This document shows, piece by piece, positions 62,876 through 64,000 of a stretch of 64,000 nucleotides of DNA (position 1 is the stretch's first letter; each line of letters begins with the position of its first letter). Under the pieces are notes generated by a model. It ran no database searches and was not told the origin of the DNA. It was given only the letters and a program-made list of their open reading frames with translations. The DNA comes from Flectobacillus roseus (GTDB lineage Bacteria > Bacteroidota > Bacteroidia > Cytophagales > Spirosomataceae): the NCBI RefSeq assembly GCF_030056665.1, contig NZ_JASHIG010000019.1, one strand, 5' to 3'. The translations under genes and the position numbers were made by a program.

Positions 62876-63718
62876 ATGGAGTTGAGAGATTCAGAACTGA
62901 AGGCCTTAGTTTCGTTATTGGATGACGATGATTCGGAGGTGGTAACGATGGTTGAATCAAAGATTAAATCTTTGGGGGGAAATATTATACCATATTTAGA
63001 AGACAGATGGGAGGAGTCCTCGCTGAGTCCTGTGATTCAGAGAAAGTTAGAGGATTTAATTCATGATTTACAATTTAATTCTTTCGAAAAAAGGGTAGTT
63101 GAATGGTATGATACGGGAGCGCAGGATATTTTGAAAGGCATGTGGGCTATCGCAACCTATCAATATCCAGAACTTTCTTTGGAAAAACTAGAAGCTGATA
63201 TTAATGCATTATATCTGGATGCATGGACTGAATTAAGAGATGATATGCATCCGATGGATCAGATTAAAGCATTAAATCATGTGTTTTTTTCGAAGCATAA
63301 ATTTGGCGCAAATACCAAACATTTTCATTCAGCATCTAACTCGATGATCAACGTGGTATTAGATTCGCACCGAGGAAATCCAATTTCATTGTGTGTGATT
63401 TATATGCTTGTTGCTCAGAAACTTAAACTGCCGATTTATGGTGTAAATCTTCCTAATTTGTTTATTCTGACTTACAAAACAGAGAAGGTACAGTTTTACA
63501 TTAATGTGTTTAATAGGGGACTAGTTTTTAGTAAAACCGACATTGATAATTATTTGCAACAGTTGAATATAGGTCAAGAGGAGATTTTTTATCAACCTTG
63601 TGAAAATATCGACATTGTCAGACGAGTGTTGCGAAACTTAATTATTGCTTTTGAAAAAATAGGCGATACAGAAAAGGTAAAAGAATTAGATGCAATTTTG
63701 ATGCAATTAATAGCCTAA
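62876..63718 (+). CDS. SirB1-type transglutaminase-like domain protein
   Basis: 280-residue soluble protein. An N-terminal helical part (1-90) is followed by the SirB1 N-like (Transglut_core2) domain: DAWTELRDDMHPMDQIKALN, HVFFSKHKFGANTKHFHSAS, and RGNPISLCVIYMLVAQKLKL with a Cys in the position of the transglutaminase nucleophile, then PIYGVNLPNLFILTYKTEKV and YINVFNRGLVFSKTDI. A role as protease or peptide-modifying enzyme is possible but unproven, since the catalytic His and Asp cannot be assigned with certainty. The C-terminal helices resemble TPR. It is closed by terminator repeat copy h. Confidence 0.82.
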   Translation: MELRDSELKALVSLLDDDDSEVVTMVESKIKSLGGNIIPYLEDRWEESSLSPVIQRKLEDLIHDLQFNSFEKRVVEWYDTGAQDILKGMWAIATYQYPELSLEKLEADINALYLDAWTELRDDMHPMDQIKALNHVFFSKHKFGANTKHFHSASNSMINVVLDSHRGNPISLCVIYMLVAQKLKLPIYGVNLPNLFILTYKTEKVQFYINVFNRGLVFSKTDIDNYLQQLNIGQEEIFYQPCENIDIVRRVLRNLIIAFEKIGDTEKVKELDAILMQLIA

Positions 63719-63768
63719 GAAAAATAAGTTATCCCGAATTTGAGGATTGGGATTATTCTCTAAGTTTT

Positions 63769-63814
63769 CATCACAAAAGCAGTCGGAAAATATTTTCCGA
63801 CCGCTTTTGTGATG
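63769..63814. terminator. Bidirectional terminator repeat, copy h
   Basis: CATCACAAAAGCAGTCGGAA pairs with TTCCGACCGCTTTTGTGATG (one mismatch). The compensating change of the base after CATCA (C on the left, G on the right) keeps the stem intact compared with other copies. The companion palindrome AGATGCAAAGTATTGCGTCT lies at 63833-63852. Confidence 0.9.
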
Positions 63815-63922
63815 CTGAAATGAGTAAACTCTAGATGCAAAGTATTGCGTCTCTACCATAAAATTCATATTGAAAATAATTAGGCTTCCCTTGAAAATTA
63901 CTTTTTCCAGCAAATGCCTACG

Positions 63923-63953
63923 AAAAATCCACTCAAATACGGGTGGATTTTTT
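63923..63953. terminator. Short terminator hairpin near the right edge
   Basis: AAAAATCCAC pairs with GTGGATTTTT around an 11-base loop, followed by T. The gene it serves is not visible; it could act on either strand. Confidence 0.6.
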
Positions 63954-64000
63954 TATTAGACAACTAGCTAAACTTTGAATAATACAAATTGTTGCCAAAT

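Overview
This 64 kb window is A+T-rich chromosomal DNA of a Bacteroidota bacterium, most likely a member of the Cytophagales. The gene families support this: a TonB-dependent receptor with an N-terminal CarboxypepD_reg domain next to a DUF4249 lipoprotein, LytS/LytTR and Reg_prop hybrid two-component systems, a periplasmic DUF1080 protein, LolA, MetZ and YicC. Several start sites are preceded by TAnnTTTG, the -7 box typical of the phylum. No rRNA, tRNA, CRISPR array, intact insertion sequence or prophage was seen.

Layout. 1-4.2 kb: the 3' part of an ATP-grasp-like gene, a class III aminotransferase, an MscS channel and a Tat-exported TIM-barrel isomerase. 4.38-6.81 kb: an unusual array of about 140-bp-period palindromic repeats. 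Two unrelated plus-strand genes each lie between the left and right half of a repeat copy. 6.95-9.0 kb: a minus-strand TerD-TerD-PspA-like stress module. 9.1-14.6 kb: DUF4202, an exported amidohydrolase, MetZ, a stand-alone NuoH and a small cytochrome c. 14.8-20.3 kb: a MarR regulator divergent from an EmrA-EmrB-TolC efflux set, with palindromes over the promoter. 20.5-29.5 kb: a second amidohydrolase, a Na+/solute symporter, a membrane-anchored AraC regulator, DUF2891, and a cupredoxin / beta-propeller pair. 30.1-36.7 kb: a LytS/LytTR two-component system, two serine hydrolases separated by a MITE-like element, and a HAD phosphatase. 37.0-43.8 kb: TonB receptor, DUF4249, ferrochelatase, EamA transporter and alkyladenine DNA glycosylase. 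44.0-47.6 kb: a periplasmic propeller histidine kinase and its NarL-type regulator. 47.7-59.2 kb: mostly housekeeping genes (YicC, DUF1080, YfhO, LolA, symporter, ClpS, RecR, superoxide dismutase, 2OG oxygenase, ChrA). 59.3-62.3 kb: rfbA-rfbB-galE nucleotide-sugar genes. 62.9-63.7 kb: a SirB1-like protein.

Three repeat systems stand out. (i) The repeat/gene array at 4.38-6.81 kb looks like a gene-cassette array but does not fit integron attC sites; it is the best candidate for something undescribed. (ii) Eight copies of one bidirectional terminator hairpin (arms AAAAGCGGTCGAAAA / TTTTCGACCGCTTTT) sit in intergenic gaps, six of them between convergent genes. Several copies are embedded in a larger composite repeat. 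(iii) A 241-bp MITE-like element lies exactly at the stop codon of a serine hydrolase gene and is flanked by a short direct repeat. Function calls rest on reading motifs by eye and on memory of the families; no database search was possible.
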